DNA of 12,954 bases. Source: CAYHWW01 sp964360145 (GTDB lineage Bacteria; Bdellovibrionota; UBA1018; CAYHWW01). Below, one piece after another: positions 1 through 6,326 of this stretch; within the stretch, counting starts at the first letter, position 1, and the number at the start of each line of letters is the position of its first letter. The DNA is taken from NCBI GenBank assembly GCA_964360145.1, contig CAYHWW010000093.1:1-12954 (forward strand). The letters run 5' to 3'. A program made the translations under genes and the position numbers. Below the pieces are notes generated by a model that worked only from the letters and a program-made list of their open reading frames with translations, was not told the DNA's origin and did no database searches.

Positions 1-51
1 TTTAGGTGCACCGCTTCAGCCACTGCTCGCATAATCAGGCTGAACAGTTAC
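1..51. repeat. 51-base terminal inverted repeat, left copy
   Basis: This sequence is the perfect reverse complement of 12903-12953; the two copies diverge from the first inward base. Read from its inner edge it begins GTAACTGTTCAGCC. It holds a 7-base inverted pair (TTCAGCC at 15-21, GGCTGAA at 38-44) and the palindrome GGTGCACC at 5-12. Identical sequence at both ends of a contig-like window is expected when assembly stops at a dispersed repeat such as an insertion sequence. The GTAA edge is reminiscent of IS66-family ends, but this is from memory and weak. The last five codons and stop of the neighbouring lipoprotein gene lie inside it. Confidence 0.9.
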
Positions 52-958
52 GATTACTTTTAAAAAAAGCGTTCATCACATTCAAAATCCATCTCGGATA
101 AAGTTTTAAGAATGCATATTCGGTGACAATTCTTTGCGATAAATTTAGCTCAGCTTTGAGTGTGAGAGAGTTGCCTCTGAGAAAAGTTTCTTTGATTTTG
201 CGAGCATCTTCTTTTTTGACACTGAGTTGTGCCGGAAAAAACTCATTGATTTGGCACATCTGGGTTTGAGTCGTGAGTTCGACCTCAATGTCGCCTTGAC
301 CTGGAGCACTTACTACAATGTGGCTCGGACATTCTAAGGATGAGACCAATTGAGATGCCACACCCAGTTCTGATTGCAGTGCAGCTAAGAATTCATCAGG
401 TTTTGAGATTAAATAGTCGCTAGGGATCTTCTTTTTCCCACTCACACTCCAGATTTCAGATTGCAAGCCATCGACCAGTGCAATGGCCCCCAATAGACTG
501 ACCCGGCCATCGGGAAGATCCACCACCTTGCTTTTTTGTCCGGAGAGTGAACTCTGAAACATAATCTTAGGTGTGAGCAACACTGCTCCCTCCTGAGCGT
601 AATGATCGATGGAATAGGCTTGAACTTTGAAAGCTTGAGCTAGGGAGAGAGGCGTTAGCCTCTCTCCTGCCCGATCCCTCTTCTTTTTTTGAAACGCAGA
701 TTCGGACAGCTTGTAGTCAACGAGTTGTCCAAGTTCCGATTGCGCTTCACTCCGAATGTATTCGGGTTCGGAAGATGGGGAGTTTTCGACCTTGTTTCCA
801 TGATAAAAGTTCGCTGGGAGTTTAATGTCCCCAGGTGGATAAAAATCCCTTTTTTTACCGGATGTAGGCGTCGAAGTAGGGTGAACCGCGCACGAAGCGA
901 GGAGACACGTAACGATGGCCGCGATTCCAGACATCAAACTCAGATGGTAGATCTTCAT
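35..958 (-). CDS. Predicted lipoprotein, C-terminus possibly cut by a repeat
   Basis: The 307-residue product begins with a lipoprotein signal: a short polar start, a hydrophobic core, and the lipobox L-A-S-C with the cysteine at residue 23, followed by a Ser/Thr/Pro-rich linker. The rest is a soluble domain with two further cysteines; I recognise no family. The gene starts inside the end of ssb (ATG/TGA overlap of four bases, GAGG just before the ATG), so the two are translationally coupled and probably made from the same sigma-54 promoter. The final residues (NCSA and the stop) are encoded inside the 51-base terminal repeat. If that repeat is an insertion-sequence edge, the native C-terminus has been lost and this is a truncated protein. 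An envelope protein coupled to an ssDNA-binding protein on a mobile element suggests a DNA-transfer or entry-related role, but that is inference only. Confidence 0.75.
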   Translation of the reverse strand: MKIYHLSLMSGIAAIVTCLLASCAVHPTSTPTSGKKRDFYPPGDIKLPANFYHGNKVENSPSSEPEYIRSEAQSELGQLVDYKLSESAFQKKKRDRAGERLTPLSLAQAFKVQAYSIDHYAQEGAVLLTPKIMFQSSLSGQKSKVVDLPDGRVSLLGAIALVDGLQSEIWSVSGKKKIPSDYLISKPDEFLAALQSELGVASQLVSSLECPSHIVVSAPGQGDIEVELTTQTQMCQINEFFPAQLSVKKEDARKIKETFLRGNSLTLKAELNLSQRIVTEYAFLKLYPRWILNVMNAFFKSNRNCSA

Positions 959-1389
959 ATGGCCTCAGCAAAAAGTTCAGTTTTTGCAGATTCGAGCGAA
1001 TTCGAGTCCACAGCGATTTCAGATTCCAGATTCTTTTCATGCGATTTGTTTCCTTTCGATAAGAGTTGGTATTTAGAAAGAACGATCTCAACGCCAATTC
1101 GTTTGACCCTTCCTTCCAACATGATTTGAAAAGTCCTCAGCTCACCCTCTAAGCGCACCCGATCGCCTTTTTTCAGTTTTTCAGCGACCTGGATTGCTAG
1201 TTCTCCAAATGCGGTCACATGAAACCAGTTCACATGCCGCAAAACGAACGTTTTTTCGTGATTGGGATCACGTCTGTAAACATTCTCAGCTACCGAGAAT
1301 CGACAGACAGATCGTTTTCCATTTTCCGATGATCTCAGATCAGGATCTGATCCAAGGTTTCCACGATAAATAATTACTTGGTTAGCCAT
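955..1389 (-). CDS. ssb: Single-stranded DNA-binding protein (element-borne)
   Basis: The 144-residue product has the bacterial SSB OB-fold: NLGSDP near residue 11, a central NWFHV strand at 54-58 (the usual WHRV region), and KKGDRVRLEGELRT at 73-86. It would coat single-stranded DNA in the cytoplasm. The C-terminal tail is short and ends in FAEAI, lacking the acidic DDDIPF-type tip by which housekeeping SSBs recruit repair and replication proteins. This suggests a specialised, element-borne paralog. GGAGG at 1402-1398 is well placed before the ATG. The gene is divergent from the sigma-54 regulator, carries a sigma-54 promoter about 35-45 bases upstream, and overlaps the lipoprotein gene by four bases. 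The family call is firm; its role in transfer or replication of the element is inferred. Confidence 0.9.
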   Translation of the reverse strand: MANQVIIYRGNLGSDPDLRSSENGKRSVCRFSVAENVYRRDPNHEKTFVLRHVNWFHVTAFGELAIQVAEKLKKGDRVRLEGELRTFQIMLEGRVKRIGVEIVLSKYQLLSKGNKSHEKNLESEIAVDSNSLESAKTELFAEAI

Positions 1390-1417
1390 ATGCTAAGCCT
1401 CCATTTCTGGAAGAGCC

Positions 1418-1462
1418 TAAAGCACATTGCGTGCCAACCTTAAAACCTATAAAAGTGCTTTA
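1418..1462. promoter_or_regulatory. Long-spaced inverted repeat over the ssb promoter
   Basis: TAAAGCAC at 1418-1425 and its exact reverse complement GTGCTTTA at 1455-1462 are separated by 29 bases. The promoter-proximal arm covers the -12 box of the ssb sigma-54 promoter; the other arm lies upstream of the -24 box. The same architecture, with one changed base per arm, occurs at the second sigma-54 promoter (3193-3241). A repressor or looping site is a reasonable inference; the protein is unknown. Confidence 0.6.
1420..1437 (-). promoter_or_regulatory. Sigma-54 (-24/-12) promoter of ssb-lipoprotein
   Basis: On the minus strand the sequence reads TTGGCACGCAATGTGCTT. Against the consensus TGGCACG-N4-TTGCW it matches 11 of 12 defined positions, with the invariant GG (1435-1434) and GC (1423-1422) separated by exactly 10 bases. 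Transcription would start near 1410, leaving a leader of about 20 bases with GGAGG at 1402-1398 and the ssb ATG at 1389. The neighbouring divergent gene encodes a sigma-54 activator with a GAFTGA loop, which fits. Confidence 0.82.
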
Positions 1463-1505
1463 TTTTTAAATTTAGATTATTTAACCAACCTGTTTTATTG
1501 TTTTT

Positions 1506-1536
1506 CGATAAAATTTTTATCGTTTTATCGTATAAT
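1506..1536. promoter_or_regulatory. Palindrome plus half-site abutting TATAAT of the regulator gene
   Basis: CGATAAAA (1506-1513), one central T, TTTTATCG (1515-1522) form a perfect 8+8 palindrome. It is followed directly by another TTTTATCG (1523-1530) and then TATAAT (1531-1536). The array covers the -35/spacer region of the regulator promoter and lies roughly 95-120 bases upstream of the inferred ssb start. It could serve both as autoregulatory site and as the enhancer from which the sigma-54 activator drives ssb. The repeats are seen directly; the binding protein is inferred. Confidence 0.6.
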
Positions 1537-1551
1537 AATAAAATAGGACTT

Positions 1552-2997
1552 ATGGATACCCCTATCAAAACTCTCATTCTCGAAGACGAGCTGGTTTTTT
1601 ATGACCAAATCAGACTCTCTCTTTCAGAAGAAGACTATGTTTTGACGCTGGTTAAAAGTTTGAGTGATGCAAGGCAAGCCATTCAGTGCGATATCTACGA
1701 CCTGTTTTTAGTGGATCGATACCTAGAAAACAAAGAAGACACGTTTGAATTTATCCCAGAACTGAGAAAAAACTCTGTTTCCGCCCCCATCATCGTTTTT
1801 ACTCACAGTTCATCGACCGATTCGATTCAAAAAGCACTCGATTTTGGAGCCACGGACTATGTGGTTAAAACCGATTCCTCCTATGAGGAGCTGCCCGGAC
1901 GAATTCGAGTGGCAAAACAACGAATGAAACTCGAGCAAAATTATCTCGTAGACCGAGTTAAAACTGAAAAAGCCATCGAATCTTCTCTTGTAGGGACTTC
2001 CCCTGGAATGAACGAACTGAGAAAGCAAATTTCTGAATTGGCATCCACCTCTCTCAATATAGTGATCGAAGGAGAATCTGGCACTGGAAAAGAACTGGTA
2101 GCAAGGGCTCTCTATCAAAACGCCAAAAACAAAACAGGTCCATTCATCACTTTAAACTGTAGTTCATTCACCAAGGAGCTCATCGAAAGCGAACTTTTTG
2201 GGCACGTGAAAGGCGCATTTACTGGAGCTGCTGCTGATAAACCAGGAAAGATTGAACTCGCTAAAAACGGTGATCTATTTTTAGATGAAATCGGTGAGCT
2301 TTCGCTCGATATCCAGCCAAAACTTCTTCGTGTCCTAGAGACCGGAGAGTTTTATCGCGTGGGATCAAATTATCTTTTGAACTCAAAGCCAAGAATCATT
2401 TCAGCGACGCACCGTTCTTTAGAGGAAATGGTGAAAAATGGAACCTTTCGAGAAGATCTTTACTATCGAATCAAAGGAGAAATGATCGAAACACTTCCTC
2501 TCCGAAATCGTCTTGAGGATATTCCCCTGATAGTCAGACATTTTGTTAACTTTCTGGTGGGTGAAACCTTTGGCATCTCATCCGAGTGTATTAAAATACT
2601 TCAAGCCCATCCATGGCCTGGAAATATACGTGAACTACGAAACGCTATCGAATCGGCTGTGGCATTTGCCAAAGGCCGCGATTCTAAAATGATTACGGCT
2701 CAAGACTTGGCCAAAACAACTCAGTTTAGAAAAAAAACAGGCCTATCAAAACCTGCTGCTACTCCTCAGTCTTCCGAGAAGCCCGAGGATGTCACAAAAG
2801 TGGATTACGTAGAATACATGAGGCAGGCCCAATATCGCTACCTTTTAGAAACTCTAAAAATCTATGATTTTAATGCAGACGAAGCAGCAGAAAAACTAGG
2901 GATCAGTGTACCCAGTGTTTATAGGCGTTGCAGAGATGTGGGACTGACTTTCAAACAAATCAAAAGAGAACAAAAATTATGGAAATTACGTCGTTAA
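1552..2997 (+). CDS. NtrC-type sigma-54 response regulator
   Basis: The 481-residue product has the full bacterial enhancer-binding protein layout. Residues 5-120 are a receiver domain with acidic pair E11-D12, phosphoacceptor D55 (in LVDRYL), T84 and K106. An AAA+ domain spans about 145-375, with Walker A GESGTGKE (174-181), the sigma-54 contact loop GAFTGA (221-226), Walker B LFLDE (D245-E246) and an FREDLYYRI arginine-finger segment. A Fis-type helix-turn-helix lies near 441-465. It should hydrolyse ATP to open sigma-54 promoters when phosphorylated. I chose ATG 1552 over an in-frame TTG at 1498, because translation from 1498 would run through the TATAAT box and operator. The leader is then only about ten bases with a weak AGGA. 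No partner histidine kinase is present. Two sigma-54 promoters lie on either side of it within the same element. Confidence 0.95.
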   Translation: MDTPIKTLILEDELVFYDQIRLSLSEEDYVLTLVKSLSDARQAIQCDIYDLFLVDRYLENKEDTFEFIPELRKNSVSAPIIVFTHSSSTDSIQKALDFGATDYVVKTDSSYEELPGRIRVAKQRMKLEQNYLVDRVKTEKAIESSLVGTSPGMNELRKQISELASTSLNIVIEGESGTGKELVARALYQNAKNKTGPFITLNCSSFTKELIESELFGHVKGAFTGAAADKPGKIELAKNGDLFLDEIGELSLDIQPKLLRVLETGEFYRVGSNYLLNSKPRIISATHRSLEEMVKNGTFREDLYYRIKGEMIETLPLRNRLEDIPLIVRHFVNFLVGETFGISSECIKILQAHPWPGNIRELRNAIESAVAFAKGRDSKMITAQDLAKTTQFRKKTGLSKPAATPQSSEKPEDVTKVDYVEYMRQAQYRYLLETLKIYDFNADEAAEKLGISVPSVYRRCRDVGLTFKQIKREQKLWKLRR

Positions 2998-3170
2998 GCG
3001 AGGACGAGATTCACGAAATTTCAGTAGCCTTAGCCCGATTCAAAGGATTTATTCAGCTCTTAGATCATTCTGAAGCAACCCAGGATCTTTCTAGACTCAA
3101 ACAACATTCGGAAAGTTTGAAAAAAAGTCTGGAATTCATCAATCGTTTATTCAAACCACACTTGAAATAG
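2979..3170 (+). CDS. Small helical protein coupled to the sigma-54 regulator
   Basis: The 63-residue product starts at an ATG inside the last 19 bases of the regulator gene, in another frame, so it is probably made by translational coupling from the same mRNA. The sequence (MEITSLSEDEIHEISVAL...) reads as two amphipathic helices separated by a polar HSEATQ turn. No cysteine, membrane segment or known motif is visible. I do not recognise a family. Its position suggests an accessory of the regulator, for example an antagonist or receiver partner, but nothing in the sequence proves this. An upstream in-frame ATG at 2928 would extend it by 17 residues deeper into the regulator gene and is less likely. 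Confidence 0.55.
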   Translation: MEITSLSEDEIHEISVALARFKGFIQLLDHSEATQDLSRLKQHSESLKKSLEFINRLFKPHLK

Positions 3171-3192
3171 TACAAAAACAATATTTAATAAT

Positions 3193-3241
3193 TAATGCAC
3201 ATGATGATCGCATCGCAATGACTGGTACGATTTGTGCATTA
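3193..3241. promoter_or_regulatory. Long-spaced inverted repeat over the second sigma-54 promoter
   Basis: TAATGCACA (3193-3201) and its exact reverse complement TGTGCATTA (3233-3241) are separated by 31 bases. The right arm covers the -12 box of the sigma-54 promoter; the left arm lies upstream of -24. It mirrors the arrangement at the ssb promoter (TAAAGCAC/GTGCTTTA). The small basic protein encoded just downstream is a possible ligand, by inference. Confidence 0.65.
3223..3239 (+). promoter_or_regulatory. Sigma-54 promoter of the xis-int operon
   Basis: TGGTACGATTTGTGCATT matches TGGCACG-N4-TTGCW at 10 of 12 defined positions, with GG (3224-3225) and GC (3236-3237) exactly 10 bases apart. 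Transcription would start near 3249. GGAG at 3257-3260 and ATG at 3270 follow with nearly the same leader geometry as the ssb promoter. A weak match to the CGATAAAA/TTTTATCG motif (ATCGTTTAT, 3142-3150) lies about 100 bases upstream as a possible enhancer. Confidence 0.72.
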
Positions 3242-3269
3242 GCTTCCATTCAGAATGGAGATTGTAAAA

Positions 3270-3617
3270 ATGCAATCAGTCACAGTAAAAAAACAAAAGG
3301 CTTCAAATCAATTTCAATACACCTCGATGAGAGTTTTGAAGGATACGAGGAAAAAAATAAATTTGGAGCTAAGCAAAGTGAATAAAAAAGATTACGGACG
3401 AAAAAATTCCGCCGATGAACTGATTTTATATGCTTTGGATCTGATCTCGACATCTGACGTCGAAGCATTGCAAGAACAGACCCTCTCACATCAAGATCGT
3501 TTCGACCGAGACTACTTGATCTATATCCAATCAAACGGCCAAATTTCAAAAGATGAGTACCTCGGTAAACGTTTAAGTGGAGAAATTTCAAACCAACAGA
3601 ACTCATTAAAATTATAG
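3270..3617 (+). CDS. Small basic protein, possible DNA-binding regulator
   Basis: The 115-residue product has a Lys/Gln-rich start, a strand-like QYTSMRVLK segment, then a charged helix (DTRKKINLELSKVNKKDYGRK) leading into NSADELILYALDLIS. A strand followed by two helices in a small basic protein resembles ribbon-helix-helix or plasmid accessory DNA-binding proteins, but no family signature is certain. I chose ATG 3270 because GGAG (3257-3260) lies nine bases before it; the ATG at 3255 overlaps that site and has no ribosome binding site of its own. It is the first gene after a sigma-54 promoter and precedes the excisionase and integrase genes on the same strand, so it may regulate excision or bind the inverted repeats upstream. 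Confidence 0.65.
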   Translation: MQSVTVKKQKASNQFQYTSMRVLKDTRKKINLELSKVNKKDYGRKNSADELILYALDLISTSDVEALQEQTLSHQDRFDRDYLIYIQSNGQISKDEYLGKRLSGEISNQQNSLKL

Positions 3618-3683
3618 TGTTTTTTATGCTGTATTTCCTTCAAAAACTCCAATTATTGGTCGCCGAAAAGCAGGAGCAATGGT

Positions 3684-3911
3684 ATGCCTAGTGACATCGA
3701 TTTGCTCTTTGAAAATCTGCCAAAAATATTGAGGCCAGAACAGGTGGCTTCAATTCTCAATCGTAAAGTGGAAACCATTTACGATTGGCACTACCGACAA
3801 AAGCAAAGAAAAGTTCCCAAAGAGCTTTTCTTGAAATTCAACCGAAGCCTGTATCTTCGCTCCGATATTCTTAAACAATGGATCGCCTCACAAAACCCAT
3901 CACTGATGTGA
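3684..3911 (+). CDS. Excisionase-like helix-turn-helix protein
   Basis: The 75-residue product has the compact HTH_17/MerR-like layout of excisionase and AlpA-type proteins. ILRPEQVASILNRKVETIYDWHYRQ forms the helix-turn-helix at about residues 16-40, and a wing (KVPKELFLKFNRSLYLRSDILKQWI) follows. AGGAG at 3672-3676 lies seven bases before the ATG. It precedes the integrase by 19 bases. In such a position it would bend attachment-site DNA and steer the integrase toward excision, or activate the integrase gene. The fold assignment is good; the excisionase role is inferred from context. Confidence 0.8.
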   Translation: MPSDIDLLFENLPKILRPEQVASILNRKVETIYDWHYRQKQRKVPKELFLKFNRSLYLRSDILKQWIASQNPSLM

Positions 3912-3930
3912 CGGGAGGAAGGAGCGGTCT

Positions 3931-5076
3931 ATGAAAGTAAAAAAAGTAATCACAGGAGACGGCAAGGTACGCTTCGAGGCATCTGGATGGTCCTCGGGAC
4001 GAGGTTCAAAATACATCCGAAGGCGTTTCGACCGAAAGGTCGACGCTGATCAGTTTCTGCTCGATCAAAAAATTCAACAGGTTGAAAACGCGACAAAACC
4101 CAAGTCGCTTTTTAATATGTTAGAAAGAACGTTTGGGCAGGAATGTGAGTTTTGGTTAGCTCATCGAGGTTTATCTTTCAGCCCTGGACATATGAGACGG
4201 GCTAAGGATGCACTCGATAAGCGAATCATTCCTATGCTGGGGAGACTTACTTTGGATCAAATCAATCCCGTAGTTTTTTCAAACTACCGGATGAGTAGAC
4301 TCAAAGACGGAGTCAAAGCAGCGACCGTGAACCGAGAGACCGAAGTCATGATGGCGGTTCTTAATTTTTCTGTGAAGCAAAGAAGAATTCCTTTTAACCC
4401 TGCGGGTGGTTTTACAAAACTCGAAGAGGTGAGAGAGGACATTCAATTTTGGGAAAAGGCTGAAGCGTCAGCATTCTTAAAATACGCCGATCAGAAATAT
4501 CCGTTGGGAAGCGACAAGCGATGGGTCTATGTGGCCTATATGTTAGCGCTCAACACGGCTCTTCGAGCTGGGGAAATCTGGGGACTCAAGCCCCTAGATC
4601 TTGCTCAAGGAGAGGAACTTCTTCATATCCAGAGGCAGTACGATATTGTCGCACGGGGTTTTCGTCCTCCGAAAGGAAAAAAATCTCGCTATGTACCGTG
4701 CAACCCATTTTTGAGACTAGAACTCAAACGGCTCGCACAGCATCAACGGAGAGGTATCGATCAGACTTTCTTTTGCACTGAAACGGGAGGTCCCGTTGAC
4801 CATGATAATTTCTCAGGTCGACACTTTGAAAAGGACATCCAAGAATCAGGGGCAAAGAAAATCAGGTTCCATGATCTCAGACACACTGGGACCACGCTGA
4901 TGATCGCAAACGGACTGGACATTAAGACTGTCCAAGAAATTTGCGGTCACAAGGATATCGCAACTACGATGCGGTATGTTCACCTACTGGGCGATAGTAT
5001 TAGAAATGCAGCGCGGTCTTTTTCTATTTTACCTACCATCGATAATCTCGTGCCTTTGCACGTTGTCTCATCGTGA
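3931..5076 (+). CDS. Tyrosine site-specific recombinase (integrase)
   Basis: The 381-residue product is a phage-type integrase. An N-terminal basic arm (residues 1-50, rich in Arg/Lys) is followed by a SAM-like core-binding domain (about 65-155) and a catalytic domain with R212 (TALRAGEI), a lysine near 250-252 in the beta-hairpin, H314 and R317 (HDLRH), H340 (CGHKD) and the nucleophile Y349 (MRYVH). All catalytic positions are present and the length is normal, so it is probably active. It has a strong ribosome binding site (AAGGAG at 3919-3924). It reads toward the 3' end of the initiator tRNA 124 bases away, so that tRNA is the likely attachment site. Confidence 0.95.
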   Translation: MKVKKVITGDGKVRFEASGWSSGRGSKYIRRRFDRKVDADQFLLDQKIQQVENATKPKSLFNMLERTFGQECEFWLAHRGLSFSPGHMRRAKDALDKRIIPMLGRLTLDQINPVVFSNYRMSRLKDGVKAATVNRETEVMMAVLNFSVKQRRIPFNPAGGFTKLEEVREDIQFWEKAEASAFLKYADQKYPLGSDKRWVYVAYMLALNTALRAGEIWGLKPLDLAQGEELLHIQRQYDIVARGFRPPKGKKSRYVPCNPFLRLELKRLAQHQRRGIDQTFFCTETGGPVDHDNFSGRHFEKDIQESGAKKIRFHDLRHTGTTLMIANGLDIKTVQEICGHKDIATTMRYVHLLGDSIRNAARSFSILPTIDNLVPLHVVSS

Positions 5077-5146
5077 TTTCGATCCACTTCGAGTGAGTTC
5101 GGATCTTGGTGAGACATCCGTGAGACATCGGACAAATTTTAGACAT
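5064..5146. repeat. TGAGACA repeat cluster near the attachment site
   Basis: TGAGACA occurs directly at 5110-5116 and 5121-5127, within GTGAGACATC repeated at 5109-5118 and 5120-5129. It occurs inverted (TGTCTCA) at 5064-5070, and a partial copy (TAGACAT) is at 5140-5146. Repeats between an integrase gene and the tRNA 3' end are good candidates for arm-type binding sites of integrase or excisionase. Binding is inferred. Confidence 0.5.
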
Positions 5147-5185
5147 AAAAAAACCCGTTAGATTTTATTCTAACAGGTGGTTTTT
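5147..5185. terminator. Bidirectional terminator between integrase and tRNA
   Basis: GTTAGA (5157-5162) and TCTAAC (5169-5174) form a perfect 6-base stem with a 6-base loop, extended by CC/GG pairing. It is flanked by seven A (5147-5153) on one side and five T (5181-5185) on the other. It can stop transcripts arriving from both the integrase (plus) and the tRNA gene (minus). Confidence 0.8.
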
Positions 5186-5199
5186 ATTCTGATTTTTTT

Positions 5200-5276
<77 letters not shown>

Positions 5277-5330
5277 ACAGGTGAAAAAATACTTGTTTGG
5301 AAAAGAACTCACCTTGTCTATCCTAAAACC

Positions 5331-6326
5331 GTGCAAAAACTCAAGTCTATTTCTCGGAAAACCAAAATTGCTCTCGGAACCACTGTTTTTCTGGTTCTTT
5401 CAGCGACTGCCGTGGTCCAGATTCTCAAAAACCGCTTCCCGATCGAGCTCCACGAGCTTGAAATCAAGTGGGATCTTCACCGTCACAACGTGCAAACCCG
5501 TAATTGGAATGGCTGGACGGTCTACGAACGAGACCTGCAGGAGAACGCGCCTTCGACTCCGGCCCGCACGTTGACCCAGAACCGCTACTGCCTGCTCTTT
5601 ATCCACGGTCTGGGTGATCAGGCGCTGACCTGGCGCAAGCTGCTCAGCACGTCACCGACAGCCTGGAACAAGCCAGCCCTGCTCTTCGCCGTCGACCTGC
5701 CGGGATCCGGCCTGACTTCGGCGCCGAAGCTCCCCCAAAACTACCGTGCCCGCATTCTGGCCAGCGATCTGGCCCAGCGCCTGCAAAACGCGCCCGAATG
5801 CTCGGATTGGCTGGTCGTCGGCAATAGCTTTGGCGGAATGGTGGCAGCCTGGATCGCTCTCGATCACCCCGAGAAAATCCGCCGCTTGGCGCTCGTCGGG
5901 GCAGGGGGGCTCAGTCCGCCTCCATCGGCTGATGCGCAGAACTCTCTCTCGGCTTTCCTCAAACCCACGGAGGAATCCATCCTCGAGTTCCAAAAACGAG
6001 CCTACTTCAAACCCCGCCCGCTCCCCGCCGCCGCACTCAAAGCTGCAGTCGCGCGCATGGCCAAAGGCAATAGCCAAGCCATTCTCGCCGCTCAAACACC
6101 TCAAGACTGGATCGGGCCCGAACTGAACAAAAAAAGAAATTACAAAATTCCTACCTGGGTAATTTGGGGAGAGGCGGATCGAATTGTCCCGATGGAAGTG
6201 GGACAGGAGTGGCATCGAAAAATTCGAGGATCATTTTTCCGGACACTCCCTCAGTGCGGTCACTTACCGCAGAAAGAGTGCCCGGAAGATTTAATTCGCT
6301 ATCTCAATGAGTCGCTAGCGGACTAG
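5331..6326 (+). CDS. Membrane-anchored alpha/beta hydrolase
   Basis: The 331-residue product starts at GTG. An N-terminal membrane anchor (about residues 12-32) is followed by an alpha/beta hydrolase fold: oxyanion HGLG (92-95), nucleophile elbow GNSFGG with S166, acid D283 (GEADRIVP) and catalytic H311 (CGHLPQ). It probably hydrolyses an ester or related bond at the cytoplasmic membrane; the substrate is unknown. No good ribosome binding site precedes the GTG, so the start is uncertain. The middle (roughly 5560-6110) is clearly richer in G+C, with CTG/GCC/CGC codons, than the start, the last 200 bases and its neighbours. This mosaic suggests recombination or transfer. Its TAG stop overlaps the stop of the convergent peptidase gene. 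Confidence 0.88.
   Translation: MQKLKSISRKTKIALGTTVFLVLSATAVVQILKNRFPIELHELEIKWDLHRHNVQTRNWNGWTVYERDLQENAPSTPARTLTQNRYCLLFIHGLGDQALTWRKLLSTSPTAWNKPALLFAVDLPGSGLTSAPKLPQNYRARILASDLAQRLQNAPECSDWLVVGNSFGGMVAAWIALDHPEKIRRLALVGAGGLSPPPSADAQNSLSAFLKPTEESILEFQKRAYFKPRPLPAAALKAAVARMAKGNSQAILAAQTPQDWIGPELNKKRNYKIPTWVIWGEADRIVPMEVGQEWHRKIRGSFFRTLPQCGHLPQKECPEDLIRYLNESLAD

Noticed and set aside
1498..1551. In-frame TTG start extending the sigma-54 regulator by 18 residues
   Set aside because: The extension covers the CGATAAAA palindrome and the TATAAT box, and has no ribosome binding site; the receiver domain begins naturally after ATG 1552.
3658..3673. GG-N10-GC spacing just upstream of the excisionase gene
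   Set aside because: Only TTGG and GCA match the sigma-54 consensus, and transcription would begin at the start codon. This spacing occurs often by chance.
5652..6215. Long reading frame on the minus strand inside the hydrolase gene
   Set aside because: It is opposite a gene with a complete catalytic triad, lies in the GC-rich segment where spurious open frames are expected, and encodes no recognisable domain.
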